From Vibrio lentus (lineage in GTDB: Bacteria; Pseudomonadota; Gammaproteobacteria; Enterobacterales; Vibrionaceae): 64,000 nucleotides of DNA. The stretch lies in contig NZ_MCZK01000118.1 of the NCBI RefSeq assembly GCF_002875945.1, forward strand, positions 1 through 64,000, in the 5' to 3' direction. Position numbers and translations under genes: made by a program. Positions 36,131 through 44,744 of the stretch are shown here, piece after piece. Below the pieces are notes generated by a model. The model was not told where the DNA came from and did no database searches. It saw nothing but the letters and a program-made list of their open reading frames with translations. Positions within the stretch are counted from its first letter, which is position 1; each line of letters starts with the position of its first letter.

Positions 36131-37026
36131 TTAATTGTTTGTAGAACTTAAATACTCCGCAATAAAATCGATAAATACTCGAATTCGTTGGGGCAAATAA
36201 TCACTTGCATGATACACCGCGTACATAGGCAAGTAGTCATTGCTCCAATCTTCTAATAACGGCGTTAATTCCCCAGTCTCTACAAATTCTTTACCCATCC
36301 AATCCGGTAAAGCAACCACACCTAAACCTTGTCTAGCCATCTTAAGTAACATTCCTGGACTGTCTGAGGTTAAAATTTGGTTTACTTTTACGCTGGTGCT
36401 TTGGCGATCTTTGTCGGTGAAACGCCATTCGTTTGCAGGGTTCATCAGAGAATAAGTTAAGCACTATGCTGGCTAAGATCTTGCGGATGTTTAAGTTTTC
36501 CGTGATTTTTTAAGTAATCGAGCGAAGCAAAGTACTGAACTTTATTGTTGAAAAGAAAACGAGCTTTTAACCCTGAATCTTCAAGTCGTGATGCTCGAAT
36601 GGCGACATCTATATTGTGCTCATTAAGGTTAACAATGCGATCGTCGACACTGAGGTTAATGCGGATACCTGGGTGCTGTTCAATGAAAGCTTGAAGTGGC
36701 TCACTGAGTAACATCGATGAAAAGGCACTTGGCGCAGATATCTTGAGCTCGCCTTCTACGGATTCTGTCTCACGCTTGAGCCTGCTTTCTATGGCAGACA
36801 TCTCTTCGAGTAAACGAGAGCAATATTCTAGGTAGTCTTTTCCTACATGAGTGAGCGATATCTTGCGGCTGTTTCGTTGAAACAGAGTCATCCCTAAGTC
36901 ACTTTCTAACCATGCGATCTTCTTACTAACCGCACCTTGTGTCATGTTTAACTTATTGGCGGTTGCGGTGAAGCTGTTAAGTTGCGCAGTTTCCACAAAG
37001 ATACGAATACACTCAATCTTATCCAT
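36131..37026 (-). pseudogene. LysR family regulator gene with a frameshift
   Basis: The first part (37026 down to 36457) encodes a normal LysR helix-turn-helix (FTATANKLNMTQGAVSKKIA) and the first half of the sensor domain, then hits a TAA after the DLSQHSA segment. The second part (36445 down to 36131) is in another frame and continues the same domain with NPANEWRFTDKDRQS, a GQGLGVVALPDWM-like segment and FIDFIAEYL. Adding one base near 36466-36470 restores an uninterrupted protein of about 298 residues that reads QHS(C)LTYSLMNPANEWRF. It is either a recent pseudogene or a sequencing error. The gene is divergent from the DoxX-like gene, its probable target. Confidence 0.82.
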
Positions 37027-37152
37027 CCTACCCACCTTATGTTTATCTATTCCAGTTTGGAATCTTAACTATCATTAAATTAGCATTTATCATCTTAATT
37101 ATGAATGATTAAATGGTCTCATTGACGCATGATTATTAAGAAAGGTGATGAA

Positions 37153-37512
37153 ATGAGTACAGTAATAAGCATATTAATGGTGTTGTTTTTTTTGTTAGCG
37201 AGTTCAATTAAGACGCTTGGTTGGCAAAAGAAGGTCTTTGAAATCCAGCTTGGTTTCTTCAAAAGCTATGGCTTGAATCGAATGATGATGTTTCTGGTTG
37301 GGTTAGTCGAGTTTACTGGGGCTGTTCTTTTGATTTTAGCCTTGTGTGGTGTGTCCTCAGAACAGACTCAATTGATGGGTGGTGCAATATTGGGTGCGAC
37401 TTCGATAGGGGCGCTTTATTTCCACTTCCGCTTTGATACTTGGAAAGATGGTATTCCCGCGATGGTCACTTTGTTGTGTTCAAGCTTTTTAGTATTAGAT
37501 TTCTGGTACTAG
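37153..37512 (+). CDS. DoxX-like inner membrane protein
   Basis: This protein of about 119 residues has four predicted membrane segments in the DoxX/DoxX-like arrangement. Landmarks are SSIKTLGWQKKVFEIQLGFF, GLVEFTGAVLLILALCG, MGGAILGATSIGALYFHF and the C-terminal VTLLCSSFLVLDFW. The ATG at 37153 follows AAGGTGATGAA. An upstream ATG at 37129 would add eight residues. The family is often induced by LysR regulators in response to stress or aromatic compounds; here the divergent LysR gene is frameshifted. The function is unknown. Confidence 0.82.
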   Translation: MSTVISILMVLFFLLASSIKTLGWQKKVFEIQLGFFKSYGLNRMMMFLVGLVEFTGAVLLILALCGVSSEQTQLMGGAILGATSIGALYFHFRFDTWKDGIPAMVTLLCSSFLVLDFWY

Positions 37513-37607
37513 TGTTTTGGTTTTCAGTCGAAGCTCGAGGGGTGAAAGCTTACTTGCAGGATATTCGAGAAGAGTAGGGCTCGAAAGCCCCACGCTAAAG
37601 ATTGGGA

Positions 37608-39290
37608 TTAAAACTCTGACGGCACCTCAAACTCGACCCACTTGCCTGTGGTCGGGTGAATCAGTTTTAGGTAGCCCGCATGAAGGTGCAGACGTTCACG
37701 TTTGTAGCCATAAAGGTCATCACCACGGATTGGGATACCAAGGCCTGACGGGTGAGCGCAATGTACGCGTAGCTGATGGGTGCGGCCTGTTTTTGGATAC
37801 AAGTGAAACTTAGTCTTGCCATTGTTGGTGCTGACCGCTTCCCAATGAGTTTCTGCATTACGTCCATGTTCATGGCAAACCAATTGTCTTGGTCTGTCTG
37901 TTATGTCGCCGCGTAAGGGCAAGCTTATATCGCCAGATTCACCGTGGATTTCACCATCAAGCAGAGCGGTGTAACGCTTCTCTACGGTTCTCTCTATGAA
38001 TTGCTTCTGAATGTGTTTATTGGACTCTGCGGTCAGTGCCAAAATTAACAATCCAGACGTCGACATATCTAACCTATGGATAATCAAAGGGCCTGTTGCA
38101 TCGGGGTAACGTGCTTTAATACGTGTATAAACCGAATCTTCGATGAACTTGCCAGGAACCGACAAGAACTCTTCAGGTTTATTCACCACCACGATCTGGT
38201 CATCTTCATAGACAATATCAAACGATTTGCCAACCGCAGGGTTCACGATAAGCGGGTTATCTTCTAACTCGATACCATTTAGCTGGTGGTCGAGGATCTC
38301 GAAGCTTTTGCTTTGGCAAACAGGGTATAGGTTTCCGTGCTGGCGGATCACCGCCGTTGGTGGTAATCCCCACCAAAACTCAGATAAAGCTAATGGATTA
38401 AACCCGTGTTTAAAAGCAAAGTTAAGCAGCTTAGGCAGGCAACAGTCCCCTGAGCCTTCAAATGCGTCTTTGCCATCTAACAATTCAAGTAGGCTCTTTG
38501 ATTCGAGAGCTTGGTTGATAAAGCGATAATGAGACAAACGCTGCGTTTCTAATTCGGCTGAGATCACTTGGTATTCTTGCTTGCGGCTTTTGAGTTCACT
38601 TTCAATGGCGTCAACTTGCGACTGGCGTTCTGCGATCTTTTGTTTCCACTCGATACGGAGCGCTTTTAGGTCGCGATTTTCTTGGCTGCTTTGGTTGCCT
38701 AACTGTTTAAGCAGGTCAGCGGCTGAATCAAGATTCCCCAACGCTTTCTCTTGATTGGCTTTTTCTCTTAGAACCGTACGTTCTGCCTTGTTGGCCGCCA
38801 TTGCAAGTTGAAATGTTTCAACTGCTTTGCTCGCATCGTTTTTGAGTTCATTTAGGCTTGATGTTAGTTCATCTAGATTATGAGTTTGTTCTAGGTTCGT
38901 AATCTCATCAACCAAAGCAGTTTGCTGGGCTAAGCCTTGCGTGTTTTGGACTTGAAACTGTTGCCCATCAAAAGCAGAAGGCACAAAGTCGATGTCTATT
39001 AGCTGAGAGGCTAGTGAAGAATCTAACTGCAAACCTGAAAATGCAGAAAGGTAGCCTAGCTCTTGAGTTGTTGGATTCTGAACAAGAAGTACGGCATAGA
39101 GGTTGCCTTGCGAGGTTTCATTCACACCACAGTCGAGTAATGACTGTTGAAGCTGCTGCATTGCTAACTCACACATTGGGTGCGGAGTATAGTAATACGG
39201 AAACGTAAACCGAGTGGGTAGCGATAAGTCTTGGTTCGCTAGTTGGTTTAAAGCGTGCAGTGATGTGTATTGAGCAAGGTTTGCTGACAT
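37608..39290 (-). CDS. RluA-type pseudouridine synthase with a long N-terminal extension
   Basis: This protein of about 560 residues has its C-terminal 220 residues as the RluA catalytic domain: EDDQIVVVNKPEEFLSVPGK, the catalytic Asp in HRLDMSTSGLLIL, RYTALLDG and the final GRTHQLRVHCAHP. The N-terminal 340 residues are an extension. It has a cap-like start (TRFTFPYYYTPHPMCELA), a long coiled-coil stretch (about residues 130-270) and a short linker with a GSGDCCLPKLL segment. This architecture recurs in gammaproteobacterial RluA relatives thought to modify 23S rRNA U746 and/or tRNA U32, but the exact target is uncertain. The ATG at 39290 (SANLAQYTSL) is preferred over the start three codons upstream. 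Confidence 0.87.
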   Translation of the reverse strand: MSANLAQYTSLHALNQLANQDLSLPTRFTFPYYYTPHPMCELAMQQLQQSLLDCGVNETSQGNLYAVLLVQNPTTQELGYLSAFSGLQLDSSLASQLIDIDFVPSAFDGQQFQVQNTQGLAQQTALVDEITNLEQTHNLDELTSSLNELKNDASKAVETFQLAMAANKAERTVLREKANQEKALGNLDSAADLLKQLGNQSSQENRDLKALRIEWKQKIAERQSQVDAIESELKSRKQEYQVISAELETQRLSHYRFINQALESKSLLELLDGKDAFEGSGDCCLPKLLNFAFKHGFNPLALSEFWWGLPPTAVIRQHGNLYPVCQSKSFEILDHQLNGIELEDNPLIVNPAVGKSFDIVYEDDQIVVVNKPEEFLSVPGKFIEDSVYTRIKARYPDATGPLIIHRLDMSTSGLLILALTAESNKHIQKQFIERTVEKRYTALLDGEIHGESGDISLPLRGDITDRPRQLVCHEHGRNAETHWEAVSTNNGKTKFHLYPKTGRTHQLRVHCAHPSGLGIPIRGDDLYGYKRERLHLHAGYLKLIHPTTGKWVEFEVPSEF

Positions 39291-39441
39291 GAAAATCAAA
39301 CTCTATGGCTGTTCAGTTAGAGTTCGGTATTGTTGTCGAAATGAAGGCAAATGAGAAGCCAAAGCGAAAGATAAATCGGCTTTGGCTTCATTTAGTGGCT
39401 CGTACTTATCCTAAAGACGCACGAGCTTGATTGAAACTCGA

Positions 39442-40062
39442 TCAGTTCGAGTGGTCTAGCTCAAGTTGCTCGGCTTTTTGGTAAGCAGGGTGACTCGTTA
39501 AAAGATCACCGTATTTAGCAATGTTAGGGTAGAGAGCGGTTGCACCAAAGTTACCCACGATTTCTACGATGAACGACATCATGAAATCGGCACCCGTCAG
39601 AGTATCAGCAACAAGGTAAGTTTTACCTTCAAGCGCTTCGTTGACAAAGGTTAGAACCTTTTGGTTTTCATCGTCAGCGTAGCCGCCAAGGAAATTAGTT
39701 TCGCAACCGTCTTTCATCACAAAGATTTTAAGCAGCATTGGCAAAATGCCAGAGCTTTCAGCGAAGTGAAGCCACTGTGAATATTCTACATAGTCAGCTG
39801 TACCACGCACGGGGGCGAACTTACCTTGACCGTATTTGTCGATTAGATACTCGGTGATAGCACCAGACTCGCTGATCACAACGCCATCGTCTTCAATGAC
39901 CGGAGATTTACCAAGAGGGTGAACGGACTTCAATTCTGGTGGTGCTAAAAACGTTACACTGTCTCGTTGGTACGGTTTGATTTGGTAATTAACCCCAAGT
40001 TCTTCCAGTAGCCAGATGATACGTTTTGAACGCGATTTGTTTAGGTGATGCAAAGTAATCAT
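39442..40062 (-). CDS. Glutathione S-transferase family protein
   Basis: This 206-residue protein has a thioredoxin-like N-terminal domain (HHLNKSRSKRIIWLLEELG), the cis-Pro and SNAIL-type region in HPLGKSPVIEDDGVVISESG, and a helical C-terminal domain. An Asn/Ser/Arg cluster near residue 10 would hold glutathione. The family conjugates glutathione to electrophiles. It lies 33 bases downstream of the CurA-like reductase on the same strand, so it probably belongs to the same electrophile-response operon under the NemR-like repressor. Confidence 0.88.
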   Translation of the reverse strand: MITLHHLNKSRSKRIIWLLEELGVNYQIKPYQRDSVTFLAPPELKSVHPLGKSPVIEDDGVVISESGAITEYLIDKYGQGKFAPVRGTADYVEYSQWLHFAESSGILPMLLKIFVMKDGCETNFLGGYADDENQKVLTFVNEALEGKTYLVADTLTGADFMMSFIVEIVGNFGATALYPNIAKYGDLLTSHPAYQKAEQLELDHSN

Positions 40063-40095
40063 GATTCTGCCTATTTTATGTTTCAGCTGATTGAG

Positions 40096-41127
40096 CTATT
40101 TTGCTTCGTTAGTTTTGATAACAAGCTTACCGAAGTTTTGACCTTCTAATAGACCCATGAAAGCTTGTGGTGCTTCGTCTAGACCGTCAATCAAGTGCTC
40201 ACGGTAATGCATCTTGCCTTGAGACAACCATTCTGTCATTTGAACAGCAAACTCGTTGTAACGGTGTGCGTAGTCATCAAAGATAATGAAACCTTGCATC
40301 TTAATACGCTTGACCAGAAGAGTACCCATAAGGCTAGACATACGATCTGGGCCTTCAGGAAGTGATGTTGCATTGTACTGAGAGATAAGGCCACATACAG
40401 GAATACGAGCACCTGTGTTAAGCAGAGGCATTACTGCGTCGAAGACCTTGCCGCCAACGTTTTCAAAGTAAACGTCGATGCCGTTGTCACACGCTTTAGC
40501 CAGCTGTTCTGCGAAATCATCCGCTTTGTGGTCGATACATTCATCAAAGCCAAGTACCTCTTTTGCGTACTGACACTTCTCTTGACCGCCTGCAACGCCA
40601 ATTACTCGACAGCCCTTTAGCTTACCGATTTGACCAACAGTTGCGCCTACTGGGCCTGTTGCTGCTGCTACAACTAACGTGTCGCCTTCTTTCGGTTGAC
40701 CGATATCCAGCAAGCCCATGTATGCGGTAAAGCCTGGCATACCCATGATGCCAAGTGCGTACGAAGGGTGAGTTGGCTGTTTACCCAGTTTGATAAGGCC
40801 TTCACCGTTAGACACACCAAGATCTTGCCAACCTGTGTAAGCCAGTACCCATTCACCAACTTCAAAATCGCTGTTGTTTGACGCTTCAACCTGACAAACG
40901 GTTGCACCTACCATCACTTCATCGATAGCGACTGGGTCAGCGTAAGATTTTGCATCGCTCATTCGGCCACGCATGTAAGGGTCGAGAGAAAGGTAAACCG
41001 AGCGAAGTAGCATCTCGCCATCTTTAATCGTTGGCGCTGCTACGGCTTCTAAGCGGAAGTTATCTTGAGTCGGTGCGCCAACTGGGCGAGAAGCCAGCAC
41101 GATGCGGCGATTGTCTTGTTGAGTCAT
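40096..41127 (-). CDS. curA: CurA-like NADPH-dependent reductase (MDR family)
   Basis: This 343-residue medium-chain reductase has no catalytic zinc ligands. Its N-terminal barrel begins NRRIVLASRPVGAPTQDNFR and includes YLSLDPYMRGRM. The cofactor domain has VVAAATGPVGATVGQIGK (dinucleotide motif) and VIGVAGGQEKCQYAKEVLGF. It ends MHYREHLIDGLDEAPQAF. Layout and landmarks match E. coli CurA (YncB), which reduces the double bond of enones such as curcumin. It is divergent in function from, but on the same strand as, the NemR-like gene, with a NemR-type operator 38 bases upstream. It is probably induced by electrophiles and co-transcribed with the GST gene. Confidence 0.9.
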   Translation of the reverse strand: MTQQDNRRIVLASRPVGAPTQDNFRLEAVAAPTIKDGEMLLRSVYLSLDPYMRGRMSDAKSYADPVAIDEVMVGATVCQVEASNNSDFEVGEWVLAYTGWQDLGVSNGEGLIKLGKQPTHPSYALGIMGMPGFTAYMGLLDIGQPKEGDTLVVAAATGPVGATVGQIGKLKGCRVIGVAGGQEKCQYAKEVLGFDECIDHKADDFAEQLAKACDNGIDVYFENVGGKVFDAVMPLLNTGARIPVCGLISQYNATSLPEGPDRMSSLMGTLLVKRIKMQGFIIFDDYAHRYNEFAVQMTEWLSQGKMHYREHLIDGLDEAPQAFMGLLEGQNFGKLVIKTNEAK

Positions 41128-41164
41128 TGGATGTCCTTAATTTTATATTATGTTTATTTAGAAT

Positions 41165-41179
41165 TAGACCAGTCGTCTA
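41165..41179. promoter_or_regulatory. NemR-type operator upstream of curA
   Basis: TAGAC-CAGTC-GTCTA forms an inverted repeat of the type bound by E. coli NemR, 38 bases upstream of the reductase start. The surrounding 20 bases (41162-41181) are identical to those at 41901-41920. Confidence 0.7.
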
Positions 41180-41288
41180 GTCTTGTTGTCTAAAAATCCC
41201 GCCGTCATCAAATTGATAAGAGGGCGGGTGATTTCTTTTAAGCTAAAGCAATTCAAAGCAAGAAAAAGCGAATAAGGCGCAGTGTGCG

Positions 41289-41882
41289 TTAGTGGCTTTC
41301 ACCCTTTAAAATTTGTTCGGTAAGAGATAGCGCTGATTCTAAGCTATGTGAACTTTGGCTTAGCTTGCTCAACAAACTCGCGCCCAACCACATTGAATAT
41401 AGGTTCTGAGCGGCTTGTTGGCTGTCTTTAACCTTGATGGAACCATCTTCAATACCGCCAGCAATACAGTGTTGTATCGTAGAGGTCACTTTCTCAGCCC
41501 CTTTTAGTAATGCTTGACGCATAGGATCAGAAAGATCAGAGACTTCAGCGCTGAGCTTAACCACTAAGCATTTATGAGCGTTACATGTGCCGTTTTCAAT
41601 CTGTGCCCATCGAGAGAAATAACCGATGATTCTTTGGTAATGGTTGCCTTCACCATGAACTAAAAGGGTTTCAACGCGGTTGATGTAATTCTCAAAATAG
41701 TGCTGGATCAGAGCCTCGCCAAATTGCTCTTTCGATTTAAAGTAGTGGTAAAACGACCCTTTCGGGACGTCCGCTTCTTTAAGCAATTGCGATAAGCCAA
41801 CGCCCGTAAAGCCGTTGTTCACTATTAATTGGTAGCCAACATCTAAAACATGTAGGCGTGTGTCATTCGTTTTTTCGTTCAT
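41289..41882 (-). CDS. nemR: NemR-like TetR family repressor
   Basis: This 197-residue TetR-family protein has an N-terminal DNA-binding domain (about 10-55, including GFTGVGLSQLLKEADVPKG and FYHYF). A ligand domain contains HKCLVVKLSAEV, with Cys105 in the position of the redox-sensing Cys106 of E. coli NemR. The WLGASLLSKLSQSS segment holds a Lys in the region of the NemR partner lysine. In E. coli, NemR senses hypochlorous acid and electrophiles through that Cys and derepresses detoxification genes. Here it lies beside a CurA-like reductase and a GST, with an identical operator before each of nemR and curA. Confidence 0.9.
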   Translation of the reverse strand: MNEKTNDTRLHVLDVGYQLIVNNGFTGVGLSQLLKEADVPKGSFYHYFKSKEQFGEALIQHYFENYINRVETLLVHGEGNHYQRIIGYFSRWAQIENGTCNAHKCLVVKLSAEVSDLSDPMRQALLKGAEKVTSTIQHCIAGGIEDGSIKVKDSQQAAQNLYSMWLGASLLSKLSQSSHSLESALSLTEQILKGESH

Positions 41883-41903
41883 GGGCAGTACTATAATTTA
41901 AAT

Positions 41904-41918
41904 TAGACCAGTCGTCTA
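41904..41918. promoter_or_regulatory. NemR-type operator upstream of nemR
   Basis: The second TAGAC-CAGTC-GTCTA copy lies 22 bases before the repressor start and is identical over 20 bases to the site before curA. This indicates autoregulation. Confidence 0.7.
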
Positions 41919-42045
41919 GTGATTGGTTTTTGGCTTGTTTGATCTTGGGTTTTGGCTGATTTGATCTTGGTTTGTGAATCATTTCACGACCAGTTGCTTA
42001 GAAACATCAAAAATCAAACAACACCAAAACAAACAGTTACGCATA

Positions 42046-42080
42046 AAAAAGCCCCAACATGGTAAGCATGTCGGGGCTTA
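42046..42080 (-). terminator. Terminator after the FKBP gene
   Basis: Read on the minus strand, stem AAGCCCC.ACATG/CATG.TGGGGCTT (42049-42061 with 42067-42079) is followed by a TTTTTT run. It closes the FKBP transcript. Confidence 0.75.
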
Positions 42081-42114
42081 AATCAAGGATCTCGTTTGTT
42101 TTATAGCGATGAGA

Positions 42115-42588
42115 TTATTTGATAGAGATTAACTCAACATCAAAAATCAGTGTCGCTGCTGGTGGGATAGGGCCTGAACCGCCTTTACCGTAAGCCAATG
42201 TGCTTGGGATAAATAGACGAACTTTTTGGCCTTCAACCATGTAAGTTAAACCTTCCTGCCAGCCTTTGATTACTTGCTTAAGAGCAAATGAAATCGGCTC
42301 GCCACGTTCAACAGAGCTATCGAATACTGTGCCATCAAGTAAAGTACCGTGGTAATGAACCGTTACTTTGCTGTTCTTTGTTGGGTGTTCTGTACCAGTA
42401 CCTTCTTCAAGAACTAGGTATTGAAGACCACTTTCAGTCGTTACAACACCTTCTTTAGTGCCGTTCTCGATAAGGAACTGTTGGCCTTGCTCGAAGTTTT
42501 CGTCACCAGATTTATGATTCATCCAAGTACGGTAGATCATGAAACCAGCCAAGATGAAGACAATGACCGGGATGATAAATTTAGACAT
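42115..42588 (-). CDS. Membrane-anchored FKBP-type peptidyl-prolyl isomerase
   Basis: This 157-residue protein has an N-terminal uncleaved-type membrane segment (IIPVIVFILAGFMIY) and a short linker. A single FKBP domain follows (about 45-157) with YHGTLLDGTVFDSSVERGE, QVIKGWQEGLTYM and IPSTLAYGKGGSGPIPP. It catalyses proline isomerisation, here probably at the periplasmic face of the inner membrane. It lies 42 bases downstream of the DsbA-like gene on the same strand, so the two likely form a folding operon. Confidence 0.9.
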   Translation of the reverse strand: MSKFIIPVIVFILAGFMIYRTWMNHKSGDENFEQGQQFLIENGTKEGVVTTESGLQYLVLEEGTGTEHPTKNSKVTVHYHGTLLDGTVFDSSVERGEPISFALKQVIKGWQEGLTYMVEGQKVRLFIPSTLAYGKGGSGPIPPAATLIFDVELISIK

Positions 42589-42630
42589 AGTAAAACCTAT
42601 TTATTGTTGATTCTTTATAGAGAAAAGCCG

Positions 42631-43257
42631 TTACGGCTGAGTCAAAAGGTAGTTGATTGTTTTCGCGATACCTTGAACATCTTGGTGGCCTGCAGTTAGG
42701 ACTTGGTACTTACCATTGATGATAAAAGTCGGTACTGAGTTGATTTGGCCTTTCACAGAGATCTCTTCTGCTTTCTTGATAAAGTCAAAAAGCGCAACTT
42801 GCTGTTCTTTGTTCAGTTGGTATGGGCTCACCAGACCGTGAGAAGTGAACGCAGTCTCTAGAGCCTGTTGACGTTGTTCAGGAGTCGCATCTGCACCCAT
42901 TTGAACCGCACCGAATAGATCATCCATGAATGCGAGGTCAGGTGTAGCGTCAAGTTGCATTACCGCTGTGTAGTAGATCATCGCGCTGATTTGAGCGCTT
43001 TCGTTGAAAGTCACATGAACTTTGCCAATCTTTTGGTCAGTCAGTGATTCAATCTCTGGAATTGCACTTTCCATTTGACGGCAGTGACCACAATTAAGAG
43101 AGAAGATTTCAGTGATCGGAGATAAGTTAAATTCAGTCAGAGCCGCTGGAAGTGCTTCATATTGAACACCTTGTTGTGGTTCATCCGTTTCACTACAGCC
43201 CGCGATAATAAGCACGGCAGCGATTGCTATAATGAATTTAGTAAATGGTTTAAACAT
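42631..43257 (-). CDS. DsbA-like thiol:disulfide interchange lipoprotein
   Basis: This 208-residue protein has a lipoprotein signal (LIIAGC lipobox, Cys at about residue 21). Its thioredoxin-fold domain carries CGHC in LNCGHCRQME (about residues 56-59) and the cis-Pro in SVPTFIING. CGHC differs from the CPHC of DsbA and the CGYC of other oxidases, so redox potential and partners may differ. It probably acts on envelope proteins from a membrane anchor. It is the first gene of a pair with the FKBP isomerase. Confidence 0.88.
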   Translation of the reverse strand: MFKPFTKFIIAIAAVLIIAGCSETDEPQQGVQYEALPAALTEFNLSPITEIFSLNCGHCRQMESAIPEIESLTDQKIGKVHVTFNESAQISAMIYYTAVMQLDATPDLAFMDDLFGAVQMGADATPEQRQQALETAFTSHGLVSPYQLNKEQQVALFDFIKKAEEISVKGQINSVPTFIINGKYQVLTAGHQDVQGIAKTINYLLTQP

Positions 43258-43508
43258 AATGTTTGCTCTAGCGTTGAGAAGTCGTGAGATTCTAACTATT
43301 TAGTAAGAATTGGAAAACAATTATAAGGTAAATAAATGCAAACAGTTCGAACTAGCGGGTGACGACAGGCTAGTTGACGGTTAACTGTGATCAAAAGCAC
43401 TTTTTTTGGATGTGTTTTTTTCGTCTAAAGTTTTTGTCTAAAGTTTTTCTCTCGGTGCCGATATAGACATTAGTGAATGGTTTATCTGCATGAGTGGTTG
43501 GTGAAGTA

Positions 43509-44162
43509 ATGAGATATTTAGTAATAATGTTAAGCATAGCTTTGGCTGGGTGTGAAGCCACGTCACCAACTGATTTACTTGTCGGTGACATGCTAGAGAC
43601 AGCACCACAAACCGACTACGACCTTATGCACCCAGAATGGGGCGTGGTTCAGACGACACATGTAGCAAGCAATCGCGGCTATTCGATGCAAAGCAATACT
43701 CGTCAGCAAACAACCATTACCACCAACTACGGTCGTGGCGTTTCAACCAATGATCCGCTAGAAGTTTTCCTAAGACAAAACCGTATCGATTTTGAAGTTC
43801 TGCCGGGTAACCATGTGATGGTTAAGCTTGAGCAACATGTGAACTTTAAAACAGGATCGGCATTCCCGGAACCGGCTTACAATCAATGGTTAGATACGTT
43901 GGGCAGTTATCTTTCTCAGCGCCAAGATATCGATGTTGTGATTGAAGGTCACACTGACAATACAGGTTCTGATCGAATCAATGATCCTCTATCAGAGCAG
44001 CGTGCAAAGGAAGTGAAAGCTCGATTAGAGAGTAACTATGTTTCTAGCCGTTCTATCTATACTCGTGGCTTCGGTGAATATGTCCCTGCGTGTACCAATG
44101 CGTCTCTACAAGGTAAAGCATGTAATCGTCGTGTTGAACTCATGCTGATTGTGGCTAAATAA
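43509..44162 (+). CDS. OmpA-like lipoprotein
   Basis: This protein of about 217 residues has a lipoprotein signal (ALAGC lipobox) and an unstructured linker. A C-terminal OmpA-like peptidoglycan-binding domain (about 110-217) has VNFKTGSAFPEPAYNQWL, VVIEGHTDNTGSDRINDPLS and QGKACNRRVELML. The ATG at 43509 follows GTGAAGTA; the frame's upstream start lacks a good binding site. It should link the outer membrane to peptidoglycan, like Pal-type and YiaD-type proteins. It is a single gene with a strong terminator. Confidence 0.87.
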   Translation: MRYLVIMLSIALAGCEATSPTDLLVGDMLETAPQTDYDLMHPEWGVVQTTHVASNRGYSMQSNTRQQTTITTNYGRGVSTNDPLEVFLRQNRIDFEVLPGNHVMVKLEQHVNFKTGSAFPEPAYNQWLDTLGSYLSQRQDIDVVIEGHTDNTGSDRINDPLSEQRAKEVKARLESNYVSSRSIYTRGFGEYVPACTNASLQGKACNRRVELMLIVAK

Positions 44163-44230
44163 CAGTTGGTGCTTGTGCTCTAGTTTTGACAGTAAAAGCA
44201 GATAGAGCAAGTTGTATAGATAACAGACAT

Positions 44231-44260
44231 AAAAAATCCCTCACATAAGAGGGATTTTTT
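44231..44260. terminator. Terminator after the OmpA-like gene
   Basis: Stem AAAAATCCCTC/GAGGGATTTTT with an ACATAA-type loop is followed by T; A-run and T-run on both sides suit the convergent genes. Confidence 0.8.
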
Positions 44261-44295
44261 GTATCTGACTTTCGCTGAGCTATATCAGAATCAGC

Positions 44296-44655
44296 TTATG
44301 CGAATTGCTTTTCTAGGTAAGTGACGATGTCTGAAGACTCGTACATCCATTCCGTTTTGCCGTCTTTTTCAATACGTAGGCAAGGCACTTTCACACGACC
44401 GCCGCCAGCTTCAAGCTCTGCACGGTGCTGTTCGTTGTTTTTTGCATCACGAAGTTCAAACTGAACCGATTGACGTTTCATCGCGCGGCGCACTTTTACA
44501 CAAAATGGGCACGCTTCGAATTGGTATAACGTGTGCGTTTTTGCTTGCTCATTTACTTGGCTTTGTTCTTCTTGAGAACGTTTCACACCACGAGGGCTGA
44601 AAACAAAATTCAATAGCAAAATGACGCGACCTAAGAACCAACGGATAAACTTCAT
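44296..44655 (-). CDS. Membrane-associated glutaredoxin
   Basis: This protein of about 119 residues has an N-terminal hydrophobic segment (FIRWFLGRVILLLNFVF) and a glutaredoxin domain. CPFC lies in FEACPFCVKVRRAM, KVPCLRIEKDGK contains the cis-Pro, and YESSDIVTYLEKQF forms the final helix. The ATG at 44655 follows AGAGAG; the upstream reading frame start is not supported. It probably reduces glutathione-mixed disulfides near the inner membrane. It is next to norR, but orientation gives no sign of shared regulation. Confidence 0.87.
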   Translation of the reverse strand: MKFIRWFLGRVILLLNFVFSPRGVKRSQEEQSQVNEQAKTHTLYQFEACPFCVKVRRAMKRQSVQFELRDAKNNEQHRAELEAGGGRVKVPCLRIEKDGKTEWMYESSDIVTYLEKQFA

Positions 44656-44744
44656 AACTCTCTCTACATATTTAAAATTAGCGTTACAATTTGCAGCATT
44701 ATATACACAAGTTTTGTCAGATGCTCGCAACAAACCGCTAATAT

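Noticed and set aside
36131..36445. Small separate substrate-binding protein gene
   Set aside because: It is the frameshifted C-terminal half of the LysR gene, not an independent protein.
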